From contig JACRBT010000006.1 in assembly GCA_016234445.1 (NCBI GenBank), positions 1 through 56,622 of the forward strand: DNA of 56,622 nt. Direction: 5' to 3'. Shown in pieces: positions 1 through 7,953 of this stretch (the stretch's first letter is position 1; each line of letters begins with the position of its first letter). This DNA comes from Chloroflexota bacterium (GTDB lineage: Bacteria > Chloroflexota > Dehalococcoidia > Tepidiformales > Tepidiformaceae). The notes under the pieces are model-generated. The model saw only the letters and a program-made list of their open reading frames with translations. It was not told the origin of the DNA and did not search any database. The translations under genes were made by a program, and so were the position numbers.

Positions 1-792
1 ACGATCGTGCAGGTGCCGACGCTCAGGAGCGCCGAGCAGGTGCCCGTCGACGAGTACCCCGCCGGGACGGCCGACTCGGTGGCCGTGCAGAGCGGGTCGC
101 CGCTGTAGCCGTTCACCGTGAAGTTCGCCGGGTCGGCCTCGGAGGCGGTGACGTCGTCGTTGACGACGCTCCCGCTCCCGCAGACCAGGCCGACGGTCAC
201 GGATCCACCGGCGTCGGGGACGAAGTCCTTGAGGACCACGAATCCATCGGTCCGGAGAGTGTTCACGATCGTGCAGGTGCCCACGCTCAGGAGCGCCGAG
301 CACGTGCCGGTCGAGGTGTACCCCGCCGGGACGGCCGACTCGGTGGCGGTGCAGAGCGGGTCGCCGCTGTAGCCGTTCACGGTGAAGTTCGCGGGATCAG
401 CCTCGGAGGCTGTGACGTCGTCGTTCACGACGCTCCCGCTGGCGCAGACAAGGCCAACGGTGACCGAGGCGGTGCTGTTGTCGCTGAAGTCCTTCACCAC
501 TTCGAAGGTGTCGGTGTTCAGGGTGTTCGTGATGGTGCACGTGCCCACGCTTAGCAGCGCCGAGCAGGTCCCCGTCGACGAGTACCCCGCCGGTACCGCG
601 GACTCGGTGGCGGTGCAAAGCGGGTCGCCGCTGTAGCCGTTCACGGTGAAGTTCGCGGGGTCAGCCTCGGACGCGGACGTGTCGTCGTTCACGACGCTCC
701 CGCTCGCGCAGACCAGGCCCACCGTCACCGTGCCACCCGCGTTCGGGACGAAGTCTTTCACCACTTCGAAGGTGCCGGTGTTGTAGGTGTTC
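1..792 (-). repeat. Three tandem 264-bp coding repeats
   Basis: Units at 1-264, 265-528 and 529-792 keep an exact 264-bp spacing (for example the shared CGCTGTAGCC at 101, 365 and 629) and are nearly identical in DNA as well as protein. Each encodes 88 residues with the order V-V-K-D-F, L-V-C, D-P-L-C-T-A-T-E, G-T-C-S-A-L-L-S-V-G-T-C. The array continues past the left edge of the window. Confidence 0.9.
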
Positions 793-2030
793 TTGACGCA
801 GACCGTGTACGAGGCCGACGAGGCTGGGATCACGTTCCCACTGCTCGTGTAGCCGGAGGTGTCCGCGACACAGTCTGCGTTCAGGCCGGAGAGCGTCTTG
901 TACCCGGCCAGGGTCCACCCTGCTGGCACCGGCGTCTCAACCACCGTATGGCTCTGGAGGTCCACCGTCCGGTCCTGGCCGAACTGGCCGTTGGCGTTGG
1001 TGAGGATGCTGAAGGCGCTGTCGGGGCCGTTGCTTATCGTCCCCGCGAAGGTGACGTCGCCGCTGGCCAGGCCCGCGCGCACCTTCTTGACCGTGATCTG
1101 CCTGGTCGAAGGCGTGTTCACGATCGTGCAGGTGCCGTCACCGACAGGCACGGCGAGACAGTCCGATTCGTCCGCCGTGTAGCCGGCGGGCACCACCTCG
1201 GTGGCTGTGCAGGTGACCGTGCTGGTCGCGCCAAAGACGTTGAAGTCGGCGGGGTCCGCTTCGGAGGCCGTGTTGTCGAGCACGATGACGCTCGTGCCCG
1301 TGCCGGTGCATTGCAGGGAGACGGTCACGTTCGCGCTGTTGTTGTCCGTGAAGTCCTTATTGACGATCCAGAGGACGCCGATGCTCGCGGGGTTGATCGA
1401 GCGATCCTTCCCCTCGATGTCCATGTGGAGGCTGCTGCCCGGGTACTGGGAGGCGCCGTTGCCGAACCCGACACCGGGGTCGGTCGGGGCCGCGAGGTGG
1501 CCGCCGAAGTAGACGAAGGCCGTGGCCGCCGTGATCGTGATCGTCACGGTCGTCTCACGGTGGTCCGCGTTACAAACGCCCTGGGTGTTCCCGCCGGCGA
1601 CAATGTCGACGGTCGCGCCCTCGGCGCTGAAGTTCCCGAGCGTCGAGGTGATGGCGCCGTGGGTGGTGGTCTCCGTCGTTTCGAAGGGCGTGTGGAAGTT
1701 GTAGCCAAACTCCGTCCCGTTCGAGTAGTCACGACAGACCGGGAAGGTGTACTGGCCCAGCGGTACGCCGCTCACGTCGAGGCGGAAGGGCACGGTTTCG
1801 CCCTCGGCGTAACTCGAGTTGTGGGCGCCGAGGTTACCGGTTACCCAGCTGCCGCCGCCGGTCTCCCACTGGTAGAGCTGGATGCTGCTGGGAAGGGGGT
1901 CAGCCGCGGCGGCGGACCAGTTCCCCCGGAGTGCGGTCCCCCCAAATGCGGCAACGACGACGGCGATGACCGCCGAGAGGATGAGGAGCGCCTTGCGGCG
2001 CCGGGACTTCCCGCGCAGTGCGAGTGTCAT
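1..2030 (-). CDS. Secreted repeat protein with tandem 88-residue Cys-containing repeats (partial)
   Basis: The frame is open from the ATG at 2030 to the window edge, so the C-terminus is missing. The N-terminus has a basic patch (RGKSRRRK) followed by a hydrophobic stretch (about residues 14-33), a signal peptide or anchor, so the protein is probably exported. About residues 45-230 match no fold I recognise. Then follow a beta-rich module with paired Cys, a module (about 310-400) resembling prealbumin-like/SpaA domains, and from about residue 413 at least three nearly identical 88-residue repeats, each with four Cys. Proteins built this way are usually surface or sheath proteins, so an adhesin role is inference. 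No sorting signal can be judged because the end is outside the window. A ribosome-binding GGAGG lies upstream of the ATG (CGGAGGTCCTGGC-ATG). Confidence 0.8.
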   Translation of the reverse strand, partial: MTLALRGKSRRRKALLILSAVIAVVVAAFGGTALRGNWSAAAADPLPSSIQLYQWETGGGSWVTGNLGAHNSSYAEGETVPFRLDVSGVPLGQYTFPVCRDYSNGTEFGYNFHTPFETTETTTHGAITSTLGNFSAEGATVDIVAGGNTQGVCNADHRETTVTITITAATAFVYFGGHLAAPTDPGVGFGNGASQYPGSSLHMDIEGKDRSINPASIGVLWIVNKDFTDNNSANVTVSLQCTGTGTSVIVLDNTASEADPADFNVFGATSTVTCTATEVVPAGYTADESDCLAVPVGDGTCTIVNTPSTRQITVKKVRAGLASGDVTFAGTISNGPDSAFSILTNANGQFGQDRTVDLQSHTVVETPVPAGWTLAGYKTLSGLNADCVADTSGYTSSGNVIPASSASYTVCVKNTYNTGTFEVVKDFVPNAGGTVTVGLVCASGSVVNDDTSASEADPANFTVNGYSGDPLCTATESAVPAGYSSTGTCSALLSVGTCTITNTLNTDTFEVVKDFSDNSTASVTVGLVCASGSVVNDDVTASEADPANFTVNGYSGDPLCTATESAVPAGYTSTGTCSALLSVGTCTIVNTLRTDGFVVLKDFVPDAGGSVTVGLVCGSGSVVNDDVTASEADPANFTVNGYSGDPLCTATESAVPAGYSSTGTCSALLSVGTCTI

Positions 2031-2496
2031 GCCAGGACCTCCGCTCTGAGAACTGGGACCCTCGCCCCGCCCTCAAGGCCACCGAAGCCACTGTGCGTAC
2101 GAACTGCGACAGCCGGTCCACTGCCTCCGCCACACAAGTGCCACCCAACCAATGCCCGGGGTCTCTCCGGTTGCCAACGAGTTGCAGGTGGGGGCTCTTC
2201 CCGATCTCACCGAGCGTAGTCCCGGAGGCATGGCGAACAAAGTCCGACAGACCCGTTTTCGCGGGCCGAACGGCGCGAATCCTTAGCCCGCACTCACCGG
2301 TACCGTCCGTACCGCGACGGGAACGGAGCGGCGCCGGTGGTCTCATCACCCTGCTCTCCCGGGCGCCGGCATTGGAGGGCAGGCGGAAAACCACTCCTTC
2401 ACCGTCGTGGCGCGGCGATCTCCGGTCCGCTCTCCATCCGTACCGCAAGCCAGGTCCCCGATACGCCGCGCTCCCCCGCGCGCCGATGATCCCCGG
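2031..2496. other. Divergent intergenic region, no gene seen
   Basis: This 466-bp stretch separates the repeat-protein gene (minus) from the small secreted protein (plus). Open frames here have no start signal or recognisable product. It holds several short inverted repeats (for example GGTACGGACGGTACC read on the minus strand near 2295-2310) and a 35-bp segment at 2306-2340 that recurs at 32016-32050. It could contain a long 5' leader for the repeat protein; I compared it by eye with glycine, cobalamin, c-di-GMP and c-di-AMP riboswitch cores and found no adequate match. Confidence 0.5.
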
Positions 2497-3210
2497 GTGA
2501 GCAGGATCGCCATCTTCGCCGCCGTCGCCGGCCTCTTCCTCCTGACCCGCTGCTACACGGAGGGCGCGCCGGCCATCGTCGACCAGTTCATCCCCAGCGG
2601 CGCCGTCGCCGCGCCGGCGCCGGACGTCTCGACGATCGGCACGCCCGCGGCCACGGCCCTCCCCGAGACCGACCTCACGACCTGGTTCGCCGCCGATGCC
2701 ACCGATCCCTACGCCCCCACGACCTGGTCCGCCGTCTCCGCCTACATGGCCGAGGCAGGCACCCGGGCCGGCTGGAGCGAAGTCTGCAAGCAGGCAAGCG
2801 ACGCCGCGGGAGGCGACCGCGCCGCCAACCCCGCCCTCGGCGCCATCGCCTGCAGCGACGACCCCTCGGTCACGCTCGTCCAGCGCTTCGCCGTTGGGCT
2901 GCTGGCGATGCGGGCGGAGGTAGCGCTGTTCATCCGGGCCGTGCCGGGCCACAGCATCCCGGGCATTTCCGGCCGCCAGGGGGAACTGCGGGTGATGTGC
3001 GGCTTCGAGGCGGTGGCATCGCAGGGGGGCGCCGATTCGGTTTACGGGCAGGCCTGCGCCTCGGCCATGGAAACCGCCTACCTCGCCGGGGACCCCGCCG
3101 CCACCTTCATCACCCTCGCCACCGCCTACGACGCCATCGCCGCGGAGATCGCCACGCGGTCACCGAAGACCGCGCCGGAGCCGGCGTGGTTCGATGGCGG
3201 GAAGGACTGA
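2497..3210 (+). CDS. Small secreted or membrane-anchored protein of unknown function
   Basis: A 237-residue protein starting at GTG 2497; the frame is open further upstream (ATG 2407), but the GTG start places a hydrophobic segment (RIAIFAAVAGLFLLT) at the extreme N-terminus, as expected for a signal peptide. A Cys follows it (LLTRCY), but Arg just before the Cys makes a lipobox unlikely. The mature part is Ala-rich, mostly helical in appearance, with four further Cys. I recognise no family. Its stop codon lies inside the first unit of a 7-bp repeat array and it converges on the TetR gene. Confidence 0.6.
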   Translation: MSRIAIFAAVAGLFLLTRCYTEGAPAIVDQFIPSGAVAAPAPDVSTIGTPAATALPETDLTTWFAADATDPYAPTTWSAVSAYMAEAGTRAGWSEVCKQASDAAGGDRAANPALGAIACSDDPSVTLVQRFAVGLLAMRAEVALFIRAVPGHSIPGISGRQGELRVMCGFEAVASQGGADSVYGQACASAMETAYLAGDPAATFITLATAYDAIAAEIATRSPKTAPEPAWFDGGKD

Positions 3211-3329
3211 GGACTTAGGACTGAGGACTGAGGACTGAGGATTGAGGACTGAGGACTGAGGACTGAGGATTGAGGACTGAGGACTTGGGACTTGGCACTG
3301 AGCACTGAGCACTCAGCACTCAGCACTCG
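3204..3329. repeat. Heptanucleotide tandem repeat, 18 units
   Basis: Eighteen consecutive 7-mers: mainly GGACTGA with GGACTTA, GGATTGA and GGACTTG variants, drifting to GCACTGA, GCACTCA and GCACTCG at the right end. The first unit contains the TGA stop of the upstream gene and the last ends 5 bp before the stop of the convergent TetR gene. The GCACTGA/GCACTCA end is partly self-complementary and could fold. Confidence 0.9.
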
Positions 3330-3333
3330 CCCC

Positions 3334-3942
3334 TCAGTCCGGGAGCCAGGCGCGGGCCATGGCGACGAGGGCGGGGATCGTCCCGGGGTCGTCTTCGTGG
3401 CCCCGCCAGACGCCCATCCCCAGCATCGCGTCGACCGAGACGCTGACCAGCGCCCGGGCCGCGGTCTCGGCGGGCACGGGCCGTAGTTCGCCGGATTGGA
3501 CACCCCCAGTGATCATCTGGGCGAAGGCGTGGACCACCCAGTCGCCGGGCTGGTCGCCGCTTTCGGCGCCGGCCGGCGAGTTGATGGCGGCCCGGAGGAG
3601 GGTGCGGTGGTCCCGGAGGTACTCGGCGAAGGTTTCGATGGCCATGCAGAGGCGGTCCAGCGGCGGTGTGGCGTCGTCGACCGCGGCCCGGTAGCGTTCG
3701 ACGGAGATGGCGGAGTGTTCGCGCAGCACCTCGCGGAGCACGTCCTCTTTCGAATGGAAGTAGCCGTAGAGCGTGCCGACACCGGTGTCCGCGAGGTCGG
3801 CGATCTGCTGCATCGAGGTCCCTTCGAACCCGGCGACGGAGAACAGGTCACCGGCGGCGGCGATGATCGCGGCCCGGGTCCGGGCTTTGCGCCGGGCGAG
3901 GCGGCCTTCTGGTCGTGGTGGCAACGTGGCGGCCTGGGTCAT
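3334..3942 (-). CDS. TetR/AcrR family transcriptional regulator
   Basis: A 202-residue one-component repressor. The N-terminal helix-turn-helix is clear: RTRAAIIAAAGDLF, then GFEGTSMQQIADLA and GVGTLYGYFHSKEDV (about residues 18-66), as in TetR/AcrR proteins. The remaining about 130 residues are an all-helical ligand and dimerisation domain whose effector cannot be read. ATG 3942 is preferred over an upstream in-frame ATG at 4002 because it has a purine-rich GGGGAGGGGAG ribosome-binding site and starts just before the basic DNA-binding arm. It is divergent from a membrane-protein gene, with an inverted repeat between them, which suggests control of itself and possibly that neighbour. Confidence 0.88.
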   Translation of the reverse strand: MTQAATLPPRPEGRLARRKARTRAAIIAAAGDLFSVAGFEGTSMQQIADLADTGVGTLYGYFHSKEDVLREVLREHSAISVERYRAAVDDATPPLDRLCMAIETFAEYLRDHRTLLRAAINSPAGAESGDQPGDWVVHAFAQMITGGVQSGELRPVPAETAARALVSVSVDAMLGMGVWRGHEDDPGTIPALVAMARAWLPD

Positions 3943-3965
3943 CGAATCTCCCCTCCCCCAAGAAG

Positions 3966-4010
3966 GCCGAACGAATCTTGGCTTCGAACGGCGATGATAC
4001 ACCGTTCGGC
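3966..4010. promoter_or_regulatory. Inverted repeat around the tetR promoter (candidate TetR operator)
   Basis: GCCGAAC (3966-3972) and GTTCGGC (4004-4010) form a 7-bp inverted repeat that brackets TATCAT (minus strand, 3999-3994), a good -10 hexamer for the tetR gene. The spacing (31 bp) is longer than in classical TetR operators, so this is only a candidate site. Confidence 0.35.
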
Positions 4011-4063
4011 TCCGAATCGGACGAGCGCGCTGGCCCCGGGGCGTGTGTGGACGGGAGCGGTGG

Positions 4064-4069
4064 TACGAT
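4064..4069 (+). promoter_or_regulatory. -10 element of a leaderless start
   Basis: TACGAT ends 7 nt before ATG 4077, so transcription should begin at or next to the start codon. No Shine-Dalgarno sequence precedes the ATG. Confidence 0.5.
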
Positions 4070-4076
4070 GCCGCCG

Positions 4077-4940
4077 ATGTCCACGGAACGCGCGCCCGAA
4101 GACAGCCGCCGCCCCGATGAGCTCCTCCTCGACCAGCTGACGGAGCAGCTCGACCGCACCCGCAGGCTGTTGACCGGGAGCCCGGAAGCCGCCGCCGAGG
4201 CCGCGCTCGCCCGGGCCGGCGCCGAACACGAGGCCGACGCCCGGATCGCCGCCCAGCTCTCCTTCCGCGAACCGCTGGCCGAGCCGGAACGCTTCCCGGA
4301 GGCCCACCGCGTCGTCATGGGCGCCCTCGAAGTCCTCGACCGCGAAGGTTCCCGGAACCCGCGCGTGCCGAACTTCGGCCCTCTCACGGCCATCGCCGAA
4401 GCCGGGGTCGAATTCGTCGCCGAATACATCGTCCAGTCCTACGCCGGAAGCATCGCCGGGCGCCTGCGCGACCTCTACACGCGCCGCGAAGCCCGCAGCA
4501 TCCCCGGTTCGCCCGAACGCCGGATGCTCGCCGGGGCGCGGGTCGAAATCACCCGCATCGCCACGGGGATGGGCGGCCGGAACCCGGTGGCGCCGTTGTT
4601 GCTGGTGGGCGGCGCGGCGGTGCCCTTGCTCGCTTCGCTCTCGCAGTGGATGGGGGCCGTCGACGTCACCAGCCCGCCTGTGCTCTGGACCGGCGTGGCG
4701 GTGCTCTTCGTCCTCTTCTTCGCGCTTTCCTGGGTGCTGTTGCGGGGTGCGGCGGTGGCCCGGCGGCGGTCCCGGCTGATCATGCAGCAGCCGCTCGCCG
4801 CGCTCTGGGAGACGATCGGCCACGCCGGCGAGCCCCCAAAGGACGACGCCGCCACCTTCGCGACGTTCGCCATCCTGCTGACGGCGGCGGTCTGGATTGT
4901 GCTCCCGGCGGCGGTGGCGGCGCTGCTGGTGTGGACGTAG
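4077..4940 (+). CDS. Membrane protein of unknown function, three C-terminal TM segments
   Basis: A 287-residue protein. The first about 165 residues are soluble, highly charged and helical (Glu/Arg/Ala-rich, possibly coiled coil around residues 15-60). Then come three hydrophobic segments (about residues 172-195, 203-228 and 262-287), the last ending at the C-terminus. I recognise no family. ATG 4077 (MSTERAP) is chosen because TACGAT lies exactly 7 nt upstream; ATG 4068 overlaps that element. The gene is divergent from tetR, making it a plausible target. The stop codon is followed directly by a 47-bp palindromic repeat. Confidence 0.65.
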   Translation: MSTERAPEDSRRPDELLLDQLTEQLDRTRRLLTGSPEAAAEAALARAGAEHEADARIAAQLSFREPLAEPERFPEAHRVVMGALEVLDREGSRNPRVPNFGPLTAIAEAGVEFVAEYIVQSYAGSIAGRLRDLYTRREARSIPGSPERRMLAGARVEITRIATGMGGRNPVAPLLLVGGAAVPLLASLSQWMGAVDVTSPPVLWTGVAVLFVLFFALSWVLLRGAAVARRRSRLIMQQPLAALWETIGHAGEPPKDDAATFATFAILLTAAVWIVLPAAVAALLVWT

Positions 4941-4987
4941 CCCCTCACCCCCCGGCCCCCTGCTCCCACTTCGTGGGCGAGGGGGAG
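4941..4987 (+). repeat. 47-bp palindromic repeat, copy 1
   Basis: Starts CCCCTCACCCCCC and ends GGGCGAGGGGGAG with internal CTCCCACTTCGTGGGCGAG, so it can fold into a hairpin. It begins at the base after the TAG of the upstream gene and is identical over 47 bp to the copy at 27445-27491. Confidence 0.85.
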
Positions 4988-4993
4988 TTGGCC

Positions 4994-5031
4994 GTGCCGC
5001 GCATGGAGCGCGTGCGCTCCATGCGCGGCAC
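4994..5031. repeat. 38-bp near-perfect palindrome (long hairpin)
   Basis: GTGCCGCGCATGGAGCGC is followed, after the central GT, by its exact reverse complement, giving an 18-bp stem with almost no loop (about 17 bp with a 4-nt loop). It lies between convergent genes, just after palindromic repeat copy 1. There is no T run, so it is not a typical intrinsic terminator, though it could still stop or stabilise transcripts. Confidence 0.7.
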
Positions 5032-5046
5032 GTGTTCCTGTGAAGT

Positions 5047-5307
5047 TCAGTGCCGGTTGAGGGCTTCGCGGAGGGCATCTTCGAGGGGGCCGGCGTAGAT
5101 GGGCGCCTTCGCTACTTCGCGGCCCGCGACGGCGACAACGGGGATTTCGAACAGGTAGCGGCGGAGCAGCTCTTCGTCGCCTTCGATGTCGACCTGTTCG
5201 ACCACGAAGCGGAGGCGGGGCGCCAGGGCGTCGAGCATCTTCGCCGCCTGGTCACAGAGGGTGCAGCCGTCGCGCCCGTAGAGCGTGACCGCCGGGAGCG
5301 GGGGCAT
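5047..5307 (-). CDS. Glutaredoxin-like thioredoxin-fold protein (DUF836 type)
   Basis: An 86-residue protein beginning VTLYGRDGCTLCDQA, the beta-strand plus CxxC (CTLC) of glutaredoxin-like proteins, followed by FVVEQVDIEGDEELLRRY and the cis-Pro segment FEIPVVAV. Length and order match the short DUF836/glutaredoxin family, which acts in cytoplasmic thiol-disulfide exchange; the partner is unknown. Its ATG overlaps the stop of lgt (TGATG), so translation is probably coupled and the two genes form an operon. Confidence 0.82.
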   Translation of the reverse strand: MPPLPAVTLYGRDGCTLCDQAAKMLDALAPRLRFVVEQVDIEGDEELLRRYLFEIPVVAVAGREVAKAPIYAGPLEDALREALNRH

Positions 5308-6185
5308 CAGGCGGGTGTGGCGTCCGCGGGGGGCGCGTCGTCGTCGCGGCCGGGCCAGACGCGCTCGGCGTACTCGCGGGTGATCGGGCCCGGGTAACGG
5401 TAGAGGATGCCGGCCGCGATCACGGCGATTCCAAGGAGGATCCCGCTGACCAGCTGCGGCACCGGCACGCTGCCGATCGTCTGCTCGTCGGTACGTGTAT
5501 AGGAGAGGAAGAAGCGCATGACCCCATACATCGCCACGTAGCTACAAAAGACCCACCCGGGGACCTTCACGACGCGCATAAGGACGAAGACGCAGATGGC
5601 GAGGATGAGCAGGTCGCCGAGGAGCTCGTAGCCGCCGGCGGTGGGGTGCACTGCCACGCCGAAGTCCCCGAGCGTGTTCGGGTGGGTGTAGCGCACGGCC
5701 CAGGGGAGGTCGCTCGGGTCGGCCTTGTGCTCGCCGTTGATGAGGTCGCCAACGCGCCCGAGGGCCTGCCCCAGCAACATGCCCGGGGCGGCCGCGTCGA
5801 GCGCGATCGCGATCGGCCACCGCCGCCAGAGCGAGTAGACGAGCCCGCCAAGGACACCTCCGAGGAGGCCGCCGTAGAGCGTGATCCCGCCGTCGTTGAT
5901 CTTGAGGACGATGTCGGGGATGTTGCTGCCGCTGAAGCGATCCCAGTGTTCGAAGACGTAGAAGAGGCGGGCGCCGACAATCGCGGAGGGGACGCCGACG
6001 AGCGCGATCTCCTGGGCTATTTCCGATGGGATGCCGTCGCGCTTGGCAAGGGCCACCGAGAGGCTCACCCCGGCGATGATCCCGATCGCGGTGAACAACC
6101 CGTGCCAGGTGAGCTGGAGCCCTCCCCAGTCGGCAAACGTGGGGTCGATGTTGATGTCGATGGCGAGGAAGGCGAGCAGGAACAT
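5307..6185 (-). CDS. lgt: Prolipoprotein diacylglyceryl transferase
   Basis: A 292-residue multi-pass membrane enzyme that transfers diacylglyceryl from phosphatidylglycerol to the lipobox Cys of prolipoproteins. The family signature appears as GRVGDLINGEHKADP (normally GRxGNFxNxE), preceded by the Gly-rich GGLLGGVLGGL helix and followed by HPTAGGYE. At least six hydrophobic segments are visible. ATG 6185 (MFLLAFLAI) is chosen over an upstream GTG at 6299, which would run into the divergent proA promoter; TACGCT ends 10 nt before it. A downstream gene in the window (22455) encodes a lipoprotein substrate type. Confidence 0.9.
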   Translation of the reverse strand: MFLLAFLAIDINIDPTFADWGGLQLTWHGLFTAIGIIAGVSLSVALAKRDGIPSEIAQEIALVGVPSAIVGARLFYVFEHWDRFSGSNIPDIVLKINDGGITLYGGLLGGVLGGLVYSLWRRWPIAIALDAAAPGMLLGQALGRVGDLINGEHKADPSDLPWAVRYTHPNTLGDFGVAVHPTAGGYELLGDLLILAICVFVLMRVVKVPGWVFCSYVAMYGVMRFFLSYTRTDEQTIGSVPVPQLVSGILLGIAVIAAGILYRYPGPITREYAERVWPGRDDDAPPADATPA

Positions 6186-6294
6186 TGCGGGCGTAAGCGT
6201 ATAGGGAAGCCGGGCAAGGGAATAGCAGATTTGGAAAGGCCCGCGAACCATCCGTCCGGGCCGGTCGCGGCGCGTGCCGAAGTGGCCGATCCCG

Positions 6295-6300
6295 TACACT
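6295..6300 (+). promoter_or_regulatory. -10 element of a leaderless start (proA)
   Basis: TACACT ends 7 nt before ATG 6308. The 7-nt spacer contains GGGGG too close to the ATG to be a normal ribosome-binding site. Confidence 0.5.
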
Positions 6301-6307
6301 TGGGGGC

Positions 6308-7588
6308 ATGACCGCGACCACTTCCTACGTCCGTGAACGGGCTGCCGCCGCCAGGAAGGCTGCCCGCAGCCTGGCGACGCTCCCCACGGGCGCCAAGGAC
6401 GCGGCCCTCCTCCGGATCGCCGAACTGCTCGAAACCGAACAGGCGCCCATCCTCGAAGCGAACGCCGCCGACCTCGCCGCCGCCCGGGAGAGCAACCTCG
6501 AAGACGCCTTCGTCGAACGGCTCACCCTCACGCCCGCGCGGCTCCGGGGTATCGCCGGCGACACCCGCGGAGTGGCCAGCTTGCCCGACCCCGTCGGCGA
6601 GATGTTCGACACCCGGACGCTCGCGAACGGCCTCCTCCTCGGGCGGCGCCGGGTGCCGCTGGGCGTGGTCGCCTGCATCTACGAATCGCGGCCGAACGTC
6701 ACGGTCGACATCGCGGCCCTCTGCCTCAAGAGCGGCAACGCCTCCATCCTCCGGGGCGGCAAGGAAGCGCGCCACAGCAACGCCGCCCTCGGGCGCCTGC
6801 TCCAGCGCGCGCTCGCCGAGGCTGGCGTCCCCGGCGACGCCGTCCAGGTGATCAGCGACCCCGACCGCGGCCACGTCGACGAACTCCTGAAGGCGAACGA
6901 CCTGGTCGACCTCATCGTCCCCCGCGGGGGGGCAGCGCTGATCGACTATGTCCGCCGGGAAGCGACGATGCCCGTGGTCGCCCACGGCGAGGCGGTCGTC
7001 CAGATCTATATAGACGAGCACGTGGACCTGGGAATGGCCGTGAACGTCGTCGACAACGCCAAGACGCGGCGCTACAGCATCTGCAACGCCGTCGACACCC
7101 TCCTGGTCCACGCCAGCGTCGCCCCGGCGTTCCTCCAGCGGCTCTACGAATGCTGGGGCCCGAAGGTGACCCTGATCGGCTGCGAACGGACCCTCGCGCT
7201 CCTGCCGCCCGCCAGGTTCCCCGGGCTCACGGTCGAACGCGCGACGGCCGCCACCTGGAAGACCGAGCACCTGGCGCTGCGAGTCGGCGTCCGGGCCGTG
7301 GACTCGCTGGACGAAGCCGTCGCCCACATCGAAGAACACGGCAGCCACCACAGCGACGCCATCCTCACGAGCGACTACGCCAACGCCATGCGCTTCGTCG
7401 ACGAGGTGGACTCGGCGGCGGTCTACGTCAACGCGAGCACCCAGTTCACCGACGGCGCCCAGTTCGGGCTCGGCGCGGAAGTGGGGATCTCGACCCAGAA
7501 GATGCACGCCCGCGGGCCGATGGGGCTCCGCGAACTGACAAGCTACAAATGGACAGTGTTCGGGAAAGGGCAGGTACGGCCGCTATGA
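6308..7588 (+). CDS. proA: Glutamate-5-semialdehyde dehydrogenase (gamma-glutamyl phosphate reductase)
   Basis: A 426-residue NADPH-dependent enzyme of proline synthesis that reduces gamma-glutamyl phosphate to glutamate semialdehyde. It matches ProA throughout: LGVVACIYESRPNVTVDIAA, LCLKSGNASILRGGKEA, the catalytic Cys in RRYSICNAVDTLLVH, and the C-terminal QFGLGAEVGISTQKMHARGP with GLRELTSYKW. Length is typical. It is not next to proB in this window. The stop overlaps the next ATG (ATGA), so the small downstream gene is probably translated from the same message. The start is leaderless in form (TACACT-N7-ATG). Confidence 0.96.
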   Translation: MTATTSYVRERAAAARKAARSLATLPTGAKDAALLRIAELLETEQAPILEANAADLAAARESNLEDAFVERLTLTPARLRGIAGDTRGVASLPDPVGEMFDTRTLANGLLLGRRRVPLGVVACIYESRPNVTVDIAALCLKSGNASILRGGKEARHSNAALGRLLQRALAEAGVPGDAVQVISDPDRGHVDELLKANDLVDLIVPRGGAALIDYVRREATMPVVAHGEAVVQIYIDEHVDLGMAVNVVDNAKTRRYSICNAVDTLLVHASVAPAFLQRLYECWGPKVTLIGCERTLALLPPARFPGLTVERATAATWKTEHLALRVGVRAVDSLDEAVAHIEEHGSHHSDAILTSDYANAMRFVDEVDSAAVYVNASTQFTDGAQFGLGAEVGISTQKMHARGPMGLRELTSYKWTVFGKGQVRPL

Positions 7589-7902
7589 TCGAGTTCGAAC
7601 GGGAGTCTCGCACCCCTTATTCAGAGTGCTACACCATCCTCGAAGAGGGCGGGATCGTCGGCCGGATCGACATCCACTACCAGGGCGGCAACGTCTATGC
7701 GACGCTCTGCACCACCGCCGACGCGAACGAGGAGCGGATCCAGGCCCTCATCGAAGCCGCGGACGAGCGCCTCGTGATGACCGCCGACCCCTTCCGCGAA
7801 GACTTCGTGGTGTCCGTCTGGCGGGGGTCGCCGGCAGGCGTTTACAGCGACAGCGACGACGAAGACGACGAGGAAGACACGTTCCACCTGGGCAATAACT
7901 AA
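7585..7902 (+). CDS. Small acidic protein coupled to proA, unknown function
   Basis: A 105-residue protein whose ATG overlaps the proA stop codon by 4 bp. It reads as an alpha/beta domain (about residues 1-80: GGIVGRIDIHYQGGNVYATL, then a helix and DFVVSVWRG) with a strongly acidic tail (DSDDEDDEEDTF). I do not recognise the family. Overlap with proA implies co-expression, but proline synthesis is not otherwise suggested. It is followed by a GGCCGATCGGCC palindrome that may act as a weak terminator. Confidence 0.75.
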   Translation: MIEFERESRTPYSECYTILEEGGIVGRIDIHYQGGNVYATLCTTADANEERIQALIEAADERLVMTADPFREDFVVSVWRGSPAGVYSDSDDEDDEEDTFHLGNN

Positions 7903-7941
7903 CGGCCGATCGGCCCTAACGATCCGTTAACGGGCTGCGAC

Positions 7942-7947
7942 GATAGT
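7942..7947 (+). promoter_or_regulatory. -10-like element of a leaderless start
   Basis: GATAGT ends 6 nt before ATG 7954. It differs from TANNNT at the first base but keeps A at position 2 and T at position 6. Confidence 0.35.
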
Positions 7948-7953
7948 CGTGGC

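Noticed and set aside
2150-2230. Glycine- or cobalamin-riboswitch-like look (minus strand, GGAGAGACC and GGGAAG segments) upstream of the repeat protein
   Set aside because: The remaining conserved core elements of either class are absent; a covariance-model search would be needed to revive it.
3204-3329. CRISPR-like regular repeat
   Set aside because: Units are 7 bp without spacers, and no cas genes are present.
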